Below are positions 25,400 through 33,773 of a stretch of DNA of 64,000 nt, piece after piece (position 1 is the stretch's first letter; every line of letters starts with the position of its first letter). The DNA is from Bog-756 sp963727955. Lineage in GTDB: Bacteria; Actinomycetota; Acidimicrobiia; Acidimicrobiales; RAAP-2. The translations under genes were made by a program, and so were the position numbers. The notes beneath the pieces were generated by a model, which worked only from the letters and a program-made list of their open reading frames with translations, searched no databases and had not been told where the DNA came from. Location of the stretch: NCBI GenBank assembly GCA_963727955.1, contig CAVSII010000009.1:124001-188000 (forward strand), given 5' to 3'.

Positions 25400-26441
25400 C
25401 TCGTTCGACGGAGGCCAAACGGTGCCCTCCTGCTGTTCGAGGGGAAAGCTCTCGTTTACTCCATAACTGACCCCACATGAGCCCCAGAGGTGTCGTTCGG
25501 CCGGTCCTCTCGTATCCTCTCTCTGTCCCCGCCGCTCGCCGTCATCCTCGTCGGGTTCTCCTGGCGGACCCCGGCGGAGCGGACAAGGGCTTAAGCCAGC
25601 GACCGTCTGCGGGGCCCATCATCCCCTGATGACTCCGGATCCCGACCCTCTAATCGTCCGCCTCGTGCACTCTCCGATTGAGGCTCTCGATGGCTGTACG
25701 CTTTTCCAGATGGAAGATGGGCCCATCGGAGAAACGGGAGAAGCGGCGACAGTTGGCGTCTTTGGACGATCCCTCTGATGAGCCGGGTTCAACCCTCAAG
25801 CTCCCAACCGGGGTTCAGAGGTAACAACCCTCTAGTCGTCCGTGACCGATTGAACGGTCCGTTACTGTCCCGACGCCTGCGTGAACACGTCCGCAACCCT
25901 CGACACAGCGGGCCAACAGGCCTTCCGCTTTCCGTCGGTCGGTAGCGCCTCTGAGCCCGCCCTGGGCTCCCGAGTCCAACCCTTCCGCTGCCTGTCTCCG
26001 AATGGGCGATGCCGGTTGTCCATGTGGAACCTCCCCGCCCCAAAAGGAAGCGATTTTCCCGTCTCCGTTGAGCGGCACCCCTCGTGAGCCTGCCCGACCC
26101 TGAATTGCCGCTAAGCCGAGGTTACGAAGTCCAACCCTCCCCCTGTTGCCCGGCGTTGGGTTAGCTCCGGATTGGCTCAAGCCCCAGCCGTCATGCCCGT
26201 TCGCTGCTCAACCTGGACAATAGGCCCATCGATCGGAGGGAGAGAAAGTGAGGTCCGGACGCGGTCCGCTTGGGCCGGCACCCGGTGCTGACTCCACCAC
26301 CGCACCGCCAACAGTGGATCCCTCAACCCCAGGTCCTCGACCTCAATACCCTGGCTCAGGCCGCCCAAAGGGGTCCGCCCTATGTTCCACGTGAAACGCT
26401 CCGCTCGCACGGCAAGGGCAGATGGGGACAGCCCCGGAGAG
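25400..26441. other. About 1 kb gene-free region between parA and rsmG
   Basis: Apart from parS-like sites at each end I see no convincing gene. Short open frames exist on both strands but lack ribosome sites and protein-like composition. No tRNA or repeat was recognised. A degenerate parS-like stretch, GTTGTCCATGTGGAAC, is at 26015-26030. Confidence 0.5.
26383..26398. promoter_or_regulatory. parS-like site 3
   Basis: TGTTCCACGTGAAACG differs from consensus parS at two positions. It lies 44 bases beyond the rsmG stop, a kilobase from the parA-proximal pair. Confidence 0.85.
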
Positions 26442-27155
26442 TCAGAACAGCGGTCTTTTTGTCGGTATCCCTACCCGCCGCGGGTACCTGTCATCCAGCG
26501 CACTGCGCTTGAGGAGGACCCGGTAGCTGAACCGGTCCTCGAGGCGGACAAGTCCCGAGTCCTCCAGTCCGAGATTCACCAAACCCTCGACTGGCCAACG
26601 TGTTGCCTCTACCGGCGGTTCGGAAACGGTCAACGCTCCGCCGATCGTCACAAAGGCGGAGCCGCACTCGGCCGTTACCGCAGGCTTACCAAATGCCCGA
26701 GCTGTCACCAGCTCGAACCTTTCCCTCAGATGATCAGACCTACCGGCCTCCTCGGCTCTGGCCCTGACCACCTCCACCTCCCCCGGTCTTTCCCACCGAG
26801 CCACTTCTGTCAAAAGGAATTCTGTGCGGCGTTCATTGCTGTCCAGAAGCACGATGTGGCTGGTGGGCCAACAGGCCAGCAGGACCAGCCCCGGAATTCC
26901 TCCACCCGTCCCCATGTCCAGAACCGTCCGGGGGACGGCCTTCAGGGTCTCCTCGGCAGCAACGGCAAACCCTAAACCGTGGGCGATCTGTTCGGAAACA
27001 GGCATGGGCCCCGTGAACCCGCTGTCGGCCGATCGGTCGAGACTTTCCCGCAGCTGATCGGAGAGCGAAGCCCCAAGTTGGTGCGGGGAGAGCTTCCCGT
27101 TCCGTGGGGAGCTCACCGGGTCCGTCGTCCCACGGCGTAGGGCGGAATCATCCAT
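26442..27155 (-). CDS. rsmG: 16S rRNA (guanine527-N7)-methyltransferase RsmG
   Basis: 237 residues. SAM-binding motif VLDMGTGGGIPGLVLLACWP, then VVLLDSNERRTEFL and a terminal YPRRVGIPTKRPLF, characteristic of RsmG (GidB). It methylates G527 of 16S rRNA; loss gives low-level streptomycin resistance. The N-terminal 30 residues are longer than usual. Downstream of jag in the conserved rpmH-rnpA-yidD-yidC-jag-rsmG order. Confidence 0.95.
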   Translation of the reverse strand: MDDSALRRGTTDPVSSPRNGKLSPHQLGASLSDQLRESLDRSADSGFTGPMPVSEQIAHGLGFAVAAEETLKAVPRTVLDMGTGGGIPGLVLLACWPTSHIVLLDSNERRTEFLLTEVARWERPGEVEVVRARAEEAGRSDHLRERFELVTARAFGKPAVTAECGSAFVTIGGALTVSEPPVEATRWPVEGLVNLGLEDSGLVRLEDRFSYRVLLKRSALDDRYPRRVGIPTKRPLF

Positions 27156-27233
27156 CCCCTCCCAGTTCTCCGTTCGCGGACGACCACGTCCCCGTGGTTC
27201 GCGGGTCGGATAAGAGGGCGGTGGGCGTTTCGA

Positions 27234-28250
27234 TCAGCCGGAAGGCTCGATCACAACGTACCGAGTCGGTTCTACCCCTTCGGACCGAGTCTCGACACCA
27301 TCGATCTCATTGACAGCATCGTGTACCACTTTGCGGTCAGCCGGTGACATCGGCTCGAGAGCACGTTCCGCACCAGATTCCTTGACCTCCTCGGCCAAGC
27401 CTTCGGTGAAGCGACGCAGGGCAGCGACCCGCTTCTCGCGGTATCCGGCGACATCGACCAATATGCGGTCCGTGCGACTCTCCGACTGACGCTGCACAAA
27501 GGTGCGGGTGAGATCCTGGATGGCGGCCAGGGTGGCTCCCCGCGGACCCACCAACAACCCGAGATCACCCCCGGTCGCGGCCACCTGCACGGTGTCCTCA
27601 TCCACTTCGGTAAAGGTGACGTCGGCCTCGAGGCCGAACTCTTGCACCAACCCGGCCAGAAAGCCCTTGGCTGCGTCACCTTGTTGCTCGAGTGTGAGTG
27701 ACTCTTCCATTTTGCCCTCGCTATCCTCGGAGAGATTCTCTCCCCGTGCTTGTTTGGCCTGGTCTGCTCCGCCCCGCCCACGCGATCCACGGCGGCGGCG
27801 ATTCGAATTGGTTGCCGATCCGGAACCGTTACTCCTCGAGCCGGACCCTTCTCCACCCCCGCTCAGGGTCTGTCCGTCCCCGATCTCGGGCGACGCACCA
27901 TCTCCCCTCGAGCCATTGGCCCCGGAGCCGTTGGCATTGGCCCGCTTCTGTTCCGTGGCCGGGCGCGACGAGCTGGCTGATCGGTCGCTACGGGCACCAC
28001 CCCCGCCGTTTCCTCTACTCGTAGACTCGCGCCGCCGGTCCGACTTGGGTCGGCGACCCCGCTTGGGCGGCGGAGCTACAGGACGCACCCGGGCCTGAAC
28101 TCGAGCTTCACCCCGAAGTCGGCCGAACAGGCCGGCCTTGGGTTCACTGAGCACGACGAACTCGGCGTCGTCCTCGGCCACTCCGAGCAGATCGAGCACT
28201 GTCTCCTTCGCCTCAGGGAGCGACTTACCACTGGCTTCAACCCACTCCAC
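27234..28250 (-). CDS. jag: Jag/KhpB-family RNA-binding protein
   Basis: 338 residues in three parts. The Jag-N domain opens with MEWVEASGKSLPEAKETVLDLL; a linker of about 130 residues is rich in Arg, Ser, Gly and Asn; the C-terminal third has a KH domain (LGLLVGPRGATLAAIQDLTR, GxxG loop GPRG) and an R3H domain (SPADRKVVHDAVN, motif RxxxH). KhpB proteins bind RNA and influence growth and cell division. The stop of yidC is just 4 bases upstream of its ATG. Confidence 0.93.
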   Translation of the reverse strand: MEWVEASGKSLPEAKETVLDLLGVAEDDAEFVVLSEPKAGLFGRLRGEARVQARVRPVAPPPKRGRRPKSDRRRESTSRGNGGGGARSDRSASSSRPATEQKRANANGSGANGSRGDGASPEIGDGQTLSGGGEGSGSRSNGSGSATNSNRRRRGSRGRGGADQAKQARGENLSEDSEGKMEESLTLEQQGDAAKGFLAGLVQEFGLEADVTFTEVDEDTVQVAATGGDLGLLVGPRGATLAAIQDLTRTFVQRQSESRTDRILVDVAGYREKRVAALRRFTEGLAEEVKESGAERALEPMSPADRKVVHDAVNEIDGVETRSEGVEPTRYVVIEPSG

Positions 28251-28253
28251 TTG

Positions 28254-29591
28254 CTATCGAGCCTTTCTTTCCCGCTTGGTCTTCGACCGCGGGTGTTCCT
28301 TGGGGGCGCTGCCCGTGTCATTTGCGGCCTCTGACCCATTACCGTTCGAACCGTTGGTGCTGGGCCGCTTGTTGCCTGTCGGTGAAATCGGCGAACCAGT
28401 TCCTTTAGCCCCGTTGGCACCACCTTTAGCCCCGTTGGCACCACCTTTAGCCCCGTTGGCACCACCTTTAGCCCCGTTGGCACCACCTTTAGCCCCGTTG
28501 GCACCACCTTTAGCCCCGTTGGCACCAGAGGTCGGCGGTCGCCCGCTCCGCTGGGCCGGGGGACGCCCCGTTCCCGTTCCCGTAGTCGGGCTGGTCTTCG
28601 ACCCGTTCGAGCCATTGGCTGACGGCGCCCCGTTTGCACCTGCTTTGGTCGGGCGGGCGGCGCCACCGGGCTTCGGTTTGGGCAGCGCCTTCTCGCTCCG
28701 ATCGGCCGCGGGTCCCTTCTTGGGCCCAACCGCCCGACCGGCGGTTGGGGCCACAGGCGGACCGGCAACCAGGCCTTTTCGGAACAGGATTTCCTGGGTC
28801 AGGATCCGAATTCCACTGGAAACGATGAAATATACATTGAGAATTGCCGCCACATTTAGATAAATAAACCCGAAGATAAGTGGCATGTATTTCTGCATCA
28901 TCGCCGCTTGCGGATTTGCTTGTTGAGCTCCCGGGTTCCGCGCGTTGAGGCGCGACATCTGCAAGTACTGGAGGCCCACGGCGGCGACTACCAGCAACAG
29001 GTAGGGGATGGCGATCCAAATGCTGTCGTGGTGAGACAGCAGCTTCTGGGCGAAGTTCATCCCGAAGGAGTTGAGCTGGCCGTGGGCTGCGATTATGTCC
29101 GTTCGCATCTTCGACGGATTAGGGATGTAGCGGGGGTCGGCTACCACGTGAGCGGTGGCCACCTTCTTCCCGGTCAGGGTCACCGTGTGATACGTGTACG
29201 TCGTGACCGTGTTGGTCATGCCCCTAATAACGCTATAGAGAATGAAGAATGCGGGCATCTGCAACAACATGGGGAGGCACCCGGATGCGGGGTTTACATT
29301 GTGCTCTTTATAGAGCCGCATCATCTCTTCGTTCATTTGCGCTTTATCAGCGCCCTTGTACTTCTGCTGCAACTTCTTCATCTCGGGGGCCAGCGCCTGC
29401 ATGGCCGCCATGTTCTTGGTGCTCTTGACGGTGAGCGGGGTCAGCGCCGCCATAATCACGATGGTCAACAGGGCGACGTCGATCGGATAGTTGGGGATGA
29501 CCGAATAGAAGAACGCCAATACCGCCCCGACGAAGTCCAGAAGGGGCTGGAAGAGCTTGCCGATCGGCGTGGTCAATGAGGCTGTCAACAT
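28254..29591 (-). CDS. yidC: Membrane protein insertase YidC with tandem-repeat tail
   Basis: 445 residues. The YidC/Oxa1 core covers about residues 15-280: a first helix LTIVIMAALTPLTVK, the cytoplasmic hairpin MQALAPEMKKLQQKYKG, PASGCLPMLLQMPAFFILYSV, and later helices. By eye, the groove Arg conserved in helix 1 of other YidCs (RLLxxPL in Bacillus) aligns to Met here. The remaining 165 residues are low complexity and include six GANGAKG-type heptads; the end is basic (KTKRERKAR). Inserts membrane proteins with or without SecYEG. Overlaps yidD by 7 bases. Confidence 0.94.
   Translation of the reverse strand: MLTASLTTPIGKLFQPLLDFVGAVLAFFYSVIPNYPIDVALLTIVIMAALTPLTVKSTKNMAAMQALAPEMKKLQQKYKGADKAQMNEEMMRLYKEHNVNPASGCLPMLLQMPAFFILYSVIRGMTNTVTTYTYHTVTLTGKKVATAHVVADPRYIPNPSKMRTDIIAAHGQLNSFGMNFAQKLLSHHDSIWIAIPYLLLVVAAVGLQYLQMSRLNARNPGAQQANPQAAMMQKYMPLIFGFIYLNVAAILNVYFIVSSGIRILTQEILFRKGLVAGPPVAPTAGRAVGPKKGPAADRSEKALPKPKPGGAARPTKAGANGAPSANGSNGSKTSPTTGTGTGRPPAQRSGRPPTSGANGAKGGANGAKGGANGAKGGANGAKGGANGAKGGANGAKGTGSPISPTGNKRPSTNGSNGNGSEAANDTGSAPKEHPRSKTKRERKAR
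28402..28527. repeat. Six perfect 21-bp tandem repeats inside yidC
   Basis: Six copies of CCTTTAGCCCCGTTGGCACC plus A, back to back with essentially no divergence, encoding GANGAKG heptads on the minus strand. In-frame 21-bp units allow copy number to change without breaking yidC. Confidence 0.95.
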
Positions 29592-29932
29592 GACGCCCTC
29601 CCCTCAGGTACGGGATCCACCCCGTGGTTCCCCCACGGATGGCACCGCGCCAACCGTTTGGCGGCGAGCCAGCCCCCGCGACAAGCCCCGAAACGCTCGA
29701 TGGCCTCCTGGGCGTACGCCGAGCACGTCGGGAGGTACCGACAGCCGGTAGGTCGGCCCGACCGGGCCATTTGATAGGCCCGGATAAGGGCGAGGAGAAC
29801 GCCGGCCAGAAGGCCCGGGTCTCCAGATCGCTCCCCGTAGTCGACCACGGGCATGCCCGTGGTCGTCAATCCATCCGCCAACCGTGCCGGGGAGCTCTCT
29901 TCGTCGGTCAGTGTGGCCGGGACGGCGGTCAT
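29585..29932 (-). CDS. yidD: Membrane protein insertion efficiency factor YidD
   Basis: 115 residues from the ATG at 29932, which overlaps the rnpA stop (ATGA). The YidD core is clear: LLALIRAYQMARSGRPTGCRYLPTCSAYAQEAIERFG and KRLARCHPWGNHGVDPVP. It helps YidC insert proteins. The first 35 residues before the core are not conserved in typical YidD. Overlaps yidC by 7 bases. Confidence 0.93.
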   Translation of the reverse strand: MTAVPATLTDEESSPARLADGLTTTGMPVVDYGERSGDPGLLAGVLLALIRAYQMARSGRPTGCRYLPTCSAYAQEAIERFGACRGGWLAAKRLARCHPWGNHGVDPVPEGRASC

Positions 29933-30345
29933 CGGCCCTGGTCGCGCTGAGAGGCGGCCTTCATGCCGGTTCGGCCCGACTGGCCGCGTGCGGCTTTCTC
30001 CACTGCCTGGCTCATCGCCACTTTCAGCTCCTCGAATCCCCATTCGCCCCCATCGGAGGAGGCACGGACGACATAGGCACCCGCAGGGAGGGATACGGCC
30101 TGCTCGGCTACGATGGCCCGCAGCCGCCGCCTCAGGCGATTGCGGTCAACGGCGCCTCCGACCTGGCGGCCTATAGCGTAGGCCACCTGCGGACGCACCG
30201 ATGACGAACTGGCCAGGTAACTGACCGTCAGGGGGCCGGAGCGGCCCCGCGAGGCACCCCGTCGCACCGCTTCGAATGACCTTCGTGACCGCAACCGGTC
30301 TACGGAGGCCCGTCGACCGGAGGTCGGCGGGCAACCGACGGTCAC
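29929..30345 (-). CDS. rnpA: Ribonuclease P protein component
   Basis: 138 residues from the GTG at 30345, which overlaps the rpmH stop (GTGA). The RNase P signature is GGAVDRNRLRRRLRAIV, preceded by RLRSRRSFEAVRRG. It pairs with the catalytic RNA to mature tRNA 5' ends. Frame extension to 30480 runs through rpmH in another frame and is rejected. Confidence 0.93.
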   Translation of the reverse strand: MTVGCPPTSGRRASVDRLRSRRSFEAVRRGASRGRSGPLTVSYLASSSSVRPQVAYAIGRQVGGAVDRNRLRRRLRAIVAEQAVSLPAGAYVVRASSDGGEWGFEELKVAMSQAVEKAARGQSGRTGMKAASQRDQGR

Positions 30346-30476
30346 ACCGACAGCCGCTGGCGCCCCTTTGCCCGACGCGACCGGATCACCGCCCGGCCGG
30401 CCTTGGTTGACATCCGCTTGCGGAATCCATGGGTTTTGGCCCGTTTGCGCACGTTGGGTTGATAGGTACGTTTCAT
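30342..30476 (-). CDS. rpmH: 50S ribosomal protein L34
   Basis: 44 residues read directly from the sequence: MKRTYQPNVRKRAKTHGFRK at the N-terminus and RRAKGRQRLSV at the C-terminus, the nearly invariant bL34. The stop TGA overlaps the rnpA GTG. First gene of the rpmH-rnpA-yidD-yidC-jag run; divergent from dnaA. Confidence 0.97.
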   Translation of the reverse strand: MKRTYQPNVRKRAKTHGFRKRMSTKAGRAVIRSRRAKGRQRLSV

Positions 30477-30834
30477 TCATCCACTTTCTTCCTCGTCCTG
30501 AGCCGTGGATTCTGGTGTCGCCGGTTCGGCAAAGACCCGGTCACAGAGATCAAGGCATTCCGCTACATGGTAGAGCCATTCCTGGTCCGGCTCTAGTCGA
30601 CAGCCAAGAGGCACGGGCCTTGGGCACGGTGTACCGTTCCGAGCACAGCGAGTGGACCAATTGGGAACGGAACGTCGGGCCCGAACCACCACGAGCCCCG
30701 ACAAATCAGTACAGGGTGACCAACCGCTTAGCGCCTGACCCGGCTCATCCGGCGGGTGGGACCGCGGACGGCGATGATCCACAGCTGTGGACAGCCCTGT
30801 GGACCAAACCGGTTGTGCAAGGGCGGAGGCCCAC
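30477..30834. promoter_or_regulatory. rpmH-dnaA divergent region with DnaA boxes
   Basis: A 358-base gap holding divergent promoters for rpmH and dnaA, not resolved. Close to the dnaA start three DnaA-box-like sequences cluster: GATCCACAG near 30776, TGTGGACAG at 30786-30794 and TGTGGACCA near 30798. They suit DnaA autoregulation or a second part of a split origin. Confidence 0.6.
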
Positions 30835-32265
30835 GTGAAGGACACCGACGAGTTGTGGAAATCGTGCTCGGAGGCGCTGCGGGAGCAGGTCTCTGATGCC
30901 AGTTGGCAGGCCTATCTGTCTGGAATTACACCGTTGTCCATCAAAGACGATCAAATCGTACTGGGTGTTCCCAACACCCTGATCAGGGACCGGGTCGAGT
31001 CCCGATTCCTCGGCCTGATCCAGGCCACGGTGACCGGAACCGTCGGTCGAAACCTGGTCGTCCAGCTCGAAGTGGTCCCCCCGGTCTATGAACAGAGGGA
31101 TGAGGCCCTGGCCCACGTAGACACCGATCTCCCCGGTGGAGGGTCCCGATCAGCGGCTAACGCAGTGTCCGCCTCTCCTGCCTGGGGCGACACGCCCAGC
31201 CGGCCCACCGGTACCAGTCACGCCAGTCGGATCGAGTCGCCGGTGCTCGATCCCCGCTACACCTTCGACGCCTTCGTCATCGCCTCGTCCAATCGTTTCG
31301 CCCATGCCGCCGCCCAATCGGTGGCCGAATCCCCTGCCCGGTCGTACAACCCCCTGTTCATCTACGGGGAGGCCGGTTTGGGCAAGACCCATCTCCTCCA
31401 TGCCATCGGGAACTATGTCCTCGAAAATTTCCCCAGGCGCCACGTCCGCTACGTCACCACCGAGACCTATATGAACGAGTTCGTGGACGCCATTCGTACC
31501 AACACCACGACGGCCTTCAAGCGCCGCTATCGCGAGTGCGACGTCCTGCTCATTGACGACGTTCAGTTCATGGAACGTAAAGAGTCCCTGCAAGAGGAAT
31601 TCTTCCACACTTTCAACTCGCTCTATGGTGCTTCGAAGCAGATCGTTCTCACCTCCGACCGCCCACCCAAATCGATCGCCACGCTCGAGGACCGGCTGCG
31701 CAGCCGCTTCATGTCCGGGCTCATTACCGAGGTCCAGCCTCCGGAACTCGAGACCCGCCTGGCCATCCTCCAGACCAAGGCTGAGCACGAGCATGTCGAT
31801 GTCCCGGACGAGGTGCTCGAGTTCATCGCCACCCACGTAAAAGACAACATCCGGGAACTCGAAGGGGCGCTCATTCGGGTCACCGCCTTCGCCAGCCTCA
31901 ATCGCCAACCGATGAGTCGCGAACTGGCCGAGGTTGTCCTGTCCGACATCGTGTCTGCCGACCAACCACGACGGATCACCCCCCAGGTCATCCTGGACGC
32001 CACTTCGGAGACCTTCGGGTTCTCGGTGGAAGAGCTCTGCGGCCCCAACCGCCGCCGTCCGCTGGTCACTGCCCGCCAGGTCAGCATGTACGTCTTCCGC
32101 GAGCTCACCGATTTCAGCTATCCGGCCATCGGACGGGAATTCGGAGGTCGGGACCACTCGACGGTCATGCACGCCGTGGAGAAGATCGCCGGCCTGATGA
32201 AAGAACGCCACCAAATCTACAACCAGGTAACCGACCTCCTCGTCCGCATCAAAAGCGGCTCATGA
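30835..32265 (+). CDS. dnaA: Chromosomal replication initiator DnaA
   Basis: 476 residues from GTG 30835, which has GGAGG five bases before; frame extension to 30787 is discarded. Domain I begins ELWKSCSEALREQV; Walker A GEAGLGKTHLLHA near residue 180; Walker B VLLIDDVQFME; the C-terminal DNA-binding helix GGRDHSTVMHAVEKI reads DnaA boxes. Opens the origin and loads helicase. Followed by the oriC gap and dnaN. Confidence 0.97.
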   Translation: MKDTDELWKSCSEALREQVSDASWQAYLSGITPLSIKDDQIVLGVPNTLIRDRVESRFLGLIQATVTGTVGRNLVVQLEVVPPVYEQRDEALAHVDTDLPGGGSRSAANAVSASPAWGDTPSRPTGTSHASRIESPVLDPRYTFDAFVIASSNRFAHAAAQSVAESPARSYNPLFIYGEAGLGKTHLLHAIGNYVLENFPRRHVRYVTTETYMNEFVDAIRTNTTTAFKRRYRECDVLLIDDVQFMERKESLQEEFFHTFNSLYGASKQIVLTSDRPPKSIATLEDRLRSRFMSGLITEVQPPELETRLAILQTKAEHEHVDVPDEVLEFIATHVKDNIRELEGALIRVTAFASLNRQPMSRELAEVVLSDIVSADQPRRITPQVILDATSETFGFSVEELCGPNRRRPLVTARQVSMYVFRELTDFSYPAIGREFGGRDHSTVMHAVEKIAGLMKERHQIYNQVTDLLVRIKSGS

Positions 32266-32593
32266 CCAGCCTTTACGTTCTGTCGGGCTTCGGCCGCACG
32301 CCAACCAATCCCTGGTCAGGCCGGTTTCCTTTCCGGGCTATCCGGAGGTTGTGCACTATCTGTGGAAATCGCCGGTTCTGCCTGGGGTAATTCTGTGAAT
32401 CTGGATGAACTTGTCCATAACCGGACACCCAAAGATCATCGGGCACACGGCGGAGCCGGTTTCGGGGGATCAACCGGGGGATGACCAAACACCCTGTCGT
32501 CAGCGACGATGGCAGTTCATCCACAATCCACAGGGATTACTACCATCACTAGTTAATTAAGTATCTAAAACAAAGACAAGAAAGGACTCTCTT
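32266..32593. other. oriC: Likely replication origin oriC (dnaA-dnaN gap)
   Basis: A 328-base gene-free gap with several DnaA-box-like 9-mers: TTGTGCACT (32349), TGTGGAAAT (32361), TTGTCCATA (32411), TCATCCACA (32517) and AATCCACAG (32525). Next to the last two lies an AT-rich stretch, TAGTTAATTAAGTATCTAAA (about 32550-32569), a good unwinding element. Flanking dnaA/dnaN and the change in gene direction support it. Confidence 0.8.
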
Positions 32594-33745
32594 GTGAAGT
32601 TTCGATGCGAGCGCGACTCGTTGGTCGATGTTCTGACCACTGCGGGCCGTGCGGTGAGCTCACGCACATCGACTTCGATGGCTCTTGGGGGAGTCCGCCT
32701 CGAATCGACAGGCAACCACCTGGGCGTTGTAGGCACCGACCTGGATCTCACTGTCCATGCTTCGACCGAAGCCATCGGGATCACCGACGGCGTCTGCGTG
32801 GCGCCAGCCAAACTGTTGGCCGACATCACCCGTTCGCTCGAGCCGGGCGCGGTCACCATCGAATCAGAGGGGAACACGATCGAGATCGGTGCAGCACGCT
32901 CCCGTTTCAGCTTGCGAACGTTTCCGGTCGATGATTTTCCTTCACTTCCCGATCCGCCCCAGGCGGCCACCTTCCTACCGGCCGCCAGTCTGGCCAGTGC
33001 CCTGCGGCAGGTCGTGCGGGCTGCGTCCAACGACGATGCTCGACCGCTGCTCACCGGGGTGCTGATTGCGGCAGAAGGGAGCGGGATCCGACTGGTGGCT
33101 ACCGATTCCTACCGGCTGGCCATGAGGGACATCGAGGGGAGTGACGCGCTGGGAGCGGGATCACAGATCCTGGTACCGGCCCGGGCGTTGGCTGAACTCC
33201 AGAAACTGTCGGCTTTGGGTATCGCCTCCAAGGAGGACGGGGTGACCAAGAACGGCGACGCCGCCACCCCAGGACCGTCGGTCGGCCTGTCCATCTCGGA
33301 TCACGAGGTGACATTCATCGCCGGCGATGTGAAGGTTTCGACCCGCCTTCTCGATGGCACCTATCCCGACTATCGCCAGCTCATCCCCGATCAGTATCCG
33401 AACCGGCTCCATGTGGGCAAGGATTCCCTGTTGGACGCCCTACGGAGGGTGCGGTTGCTGGTTCGTGACAACACGACCCCCGTTCGGCTGTCCATGCGGG
33501 GCGGAGGGGTAGACCTCACCGTGGTGTCGCAAGAGGTCGGAGATGCCAGCGAGACGGTGGACGCCGATTTTGACGGGACGGACCTGACGATCGCCTTCAA
33601 CCCGACCTATCTCATCGACGGGGTCGAGGCTGTGTCCGGCGACGAGGTGATACTGCAGACCGTCGATGCCACCAAGCCGGCGACAGTGCAGGCTGCCGAG
33701 GAAGGCAACTTCCGTTACCTGTTGATGCCCGTGAGGGTGTCGTAG
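32594..33745 (+). CDS. dnaN: DNA polymerase III beta sliding clamp
   Basis: 383 residues. Starts MKFRCERDSLVDVLTTAGRAV from GTG 32594 (AAAGGACT upstream) and ends YLLMPVRVS, the typical clamp C-terminus. TDSYRLAMRD is a conserved core motif. It tethers the polymerase to DNA. An insertion-like stretch SKEDGVTKNGDAATPG occurs in the middle domain. Confidence 0.97.
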   Translation: MKFRCERDSLVDVLTTAGRAVSSRTSTSMALGGVRLESTGNHLGVVGTDLDLTVHASTEAIGITDGVCVAPAKLLADITRSLEPGAVTIESEGNTIEIGAARSRFSLRTFPVDDFPSLPDPPQAATFLPAASLASALRQVVRAASNDDARPLLTGVLIAAEGSGIRLVATDSYRLAMRDIEGSDALGAGSQILVPARALAELQKLSALGIASKEDGVTKNGDAATPGPSVGLSISDHEVTFIAGDVKVSTRLLDGTYPDYRQLIPDQYPNRLHVGKDSLLDALRRVRLLVRDNTTPVRLSMRGGGVDLTVVSQEVGDASETVDADFDGTDLTIAFNPTYLIDGVEAVSGDEVILQTVDATKPATVQAAEEGNFRYLLMPVRVS

Positions 33746-33773
33746 TCGACCGAACAGCCCCACTCGCCGCGTC

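Noticed and set aside
26015..26030. GTTGTCCATGTGGAAC as a fourth parS
   Set aside because: Too many differences from the central CACGTG core.
26382..26975. 197-codon plus-strand frame
   Set aside because: Antisense to rsmG; begins inside a parS site.
28402..28527. Repeat array as CRISPR
   Set aside because: Units are contiguous with no spacers and are in frame within yidC.
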